A stretch of DNA of 64,000 bases from Mycolicibacterium fallax. Its GTDB lineage: Bacteria > Actinomycetota > Actinomycetes > Mycobacteriales > Mycobacteriaceae. Below the pieces are notes generated by a model that searched no databases, was not told the DNA's origin, and was given only the letters and a program-made list of their open reading frames with translations. Of this stretch, positions 63,401-64,000 are shown one piece after another. The DNA lies in assembly GCF_010726955.1 (NCBI RefSeq), contig NZ_AP022603.1:1674001-1738000 (forward strand). The letters run 5' to 3'. Numbering within the stretch: the first letter of the stretch is position 1; each line of letters begins with the position of its first letter. Both the position numbers and the translations under genes were made by a program.

Positions 63401-63444
63401 ATGAAATCGTAGCCGTCAACATGGACAACTGTATGAAATATAGC
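63401..63444 (-). promoter_or_regulatory. Direct repeats upstream of the Rieske oxygenase gene
   Basis: ATGAAATCGTAGC at 63401-63413 and ATGAAATATAGC at 63433-63444 are repeated 32 bp apart start to start, in an AT-rich stretch 31-74 bp before the Rieske ATG. They may be activator half-sites or promoter elements. The remaining gap to 63666 holds the dyad at 63564 and nothing else I can support. Confidence 0.4.
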
Positions 63445-63563
63445 TTCCCGAACACCCGGCGGCGCGCTTGCCAACGCCGAGCAGCCGCCGCGCAAGGCAC
63501 AATCACCGCACTTCAAACCTATATTTGGACCTCGCCTTGTCGGACGGACGGCGCCACTCTATT

Positions 63564-63579
63564 CTGGACTAGTGTCCAG
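63564..63579 (+). promoter_or_regulatory. CTGGAC/GTCCAG dyad upstream of the LLM gene
   Basis: CTGGACTAGTGTCCAG, with arms CTGGAC and GTCCAG around TAGT, preceded by TATT as at 58502. Twelve or more bases of the 20-bp TATTCTGGAC/GTGTCCAG frame are shared with the site before the ferredoxin reductase. It lies about 90 bp before the LLM ATG and 194 bp upstream of the divergent Rieske ATG. Confidence 0.7.
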
Positions 63580-63666
63580 TATGGCCGTTGAATCGGCACC
63601 GAGCGGGTCCGATTCCCGCCTCGGCGACGGCCACCGGAGCACGCCCGCGTCGGCGGGCCCGAGCGG

Positions 63667-64000
63667 ATGGAATTGAGCATGGATTTTGGGCTTGTGCTGT
63701 TCACCAGCGATCGCGGGATCGCCCCGGCGCGCGCGGCGAAGATCGCCGAGGACAACGGGTTCGCCACCTTCTACGTCCCCGAGCACACCCACATCCCGGT
63801 CAAGCGGGAGGCCGCGCACCCCACCACCGGCGACTCCTCGCTGCCCGATGACCGCTACATGCGCACCCTGGATCCGTGGGTGTCGCTGGCGATGGCCGCC
63901 GCGGTCACCGAACGCATCCGGCTGTCCACCGCCGTCGCGCTGCCCGTCGAGCACGACCCGATCACCCTGGCCAAGACCATCGCCAGCCTGGACCACCTGT
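63667..64000 (+). CDS. LLM-class F420-dependent oxidoreductase, partial
   Basis: The first 111 codons of a luciferase-like monooxygenase-fold protein; the gene runs out of the window. The ATG at 63667 (MELSMDFGLVLFTSDRG) or the in-frame ATG at 63679 may start it. Family elements: GIAPARAAKIAEDNGFATFYVPEHTHIP, then AVTERIRLSTAVALPVEHDP and ITLAKTIASLDHL. F420 use is inferred from the mycobacterial context. It is divergent from the Rieske gene and carries the CTGGAC-type operator in its promoter. Confidence 0.88.
   Translation, partial: MELSMDFGLVLFTSDRGIAPARAAKIAEDNGFATFYVPEHTHIPVKREAAHPTTGDSSLPDDRYMRTLDPWVSLAMAAAVTERIRLSTAVALPVEHDPITLAKTIASLDHL

Overview
The window is a high-GC actinobacterial chromosome segment, most probably from a fast-growing mycobacterium (Mycolicibacterium-like). 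The gene order follows the M. tuberculosis block Rv3026c to Rv3063 closely: etfB/etfA, the Rv3030-Rv3038c block, echA17, serB2, ctaD, fecB, adhC, nrdF2, nrdEIH, Rv3054c/55, Rv3057c/58c, cyp136, fadE22 and cstA. Assignments were made by reading the translations and recalling family features; no database search was run.

Layout. (1) 0-3 kb: end of an acyltransferase gene, a GNAT-like acyltransferase with a repeat-encoded N-terminus, and the electron-transfer flavoprotein genes. (2) 3-14 kb: the methylglucose lipopolysaccharide (MGLP) locus, holding a methyltransferase, a GH57 enzyme, an alpha-glucan glycosyltransferase, a left-handed beta-helix acetyltransferase and two more methyltransferases, with a PQQ-repeat lipoprotein, a secreted DUF3298 protein and a Na+/alanine symporter among them. 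(3) 14-24 kb: enoyl-CoA hydratase family, Nudix, ABC ATPase, serB2, ctaD, fecB, a YciI-like protein, adhC, a DUF3349 protein, nrdF2 and a TetR regulator. (4) 24.8-40.6 kb: about 16 kb of accessory DNA that separates nrdF2 from nrdHIE. It carries a geranylgeranyl-reductase-like flavoprotein, a three-gene operon that looks like an undescribed signalling or defence system (a membrane TrkA-N/RyR protein, a small duplicated AGDW protein and a membrane-anchored TIR-WD40 protein), assorted oxidoreductases and regulators, and a decayed stretch at 37.7-40.0 kb with an IS3-type remnant and gene fragments beside intact KGG-protein and iron-permease-like genes. (5) 40.7-55.8 kb: nrdE, nrdI and nrdH, FMN reductase/TetR, an OLD-like ATPase, SDR/TetR, cyp136, a CsoR/CstR-type metal or sulfur-stress cluster with four matching operators and a 39-residue Cys-rich peptide, an SDR, fadE22 and a further SDR. 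(6) 56-64 kb: cstA with a YbdD-like partner, a ferredoxin-ferredoxin reductase, purU, a DapB-fold dehydrogenase, a Rieske oxygenase and the start of an LLM oxidoreductase.

How genes work together. The MGLP genes act in one polysaccharide pathway. nrdHIE and nrdF2 form one class Ib ribonucleotide reductase, and both promoters carry NrdR-type palindromes 32 bp apart. The Rieske oxygenase, LLM enzyme and ferredoxin reductase may share a regulator, because the same 16-bp dyad lies before the LLM gene and before the ferredoxin reductase. Several TetR genes lie next to clear dyad operators.

A recurring oddity is short tandem duplications that start at or span the stop codon of a gene (fecB, adhC, serB2, the SDR at 51.8 kb), together with in-frame coding repeats (the acyltransferase at 0.9 kb, the methyltransferase at 12.6 kb). 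No tRNA, rRNA, CRISPR array or complete mobile element was seen.
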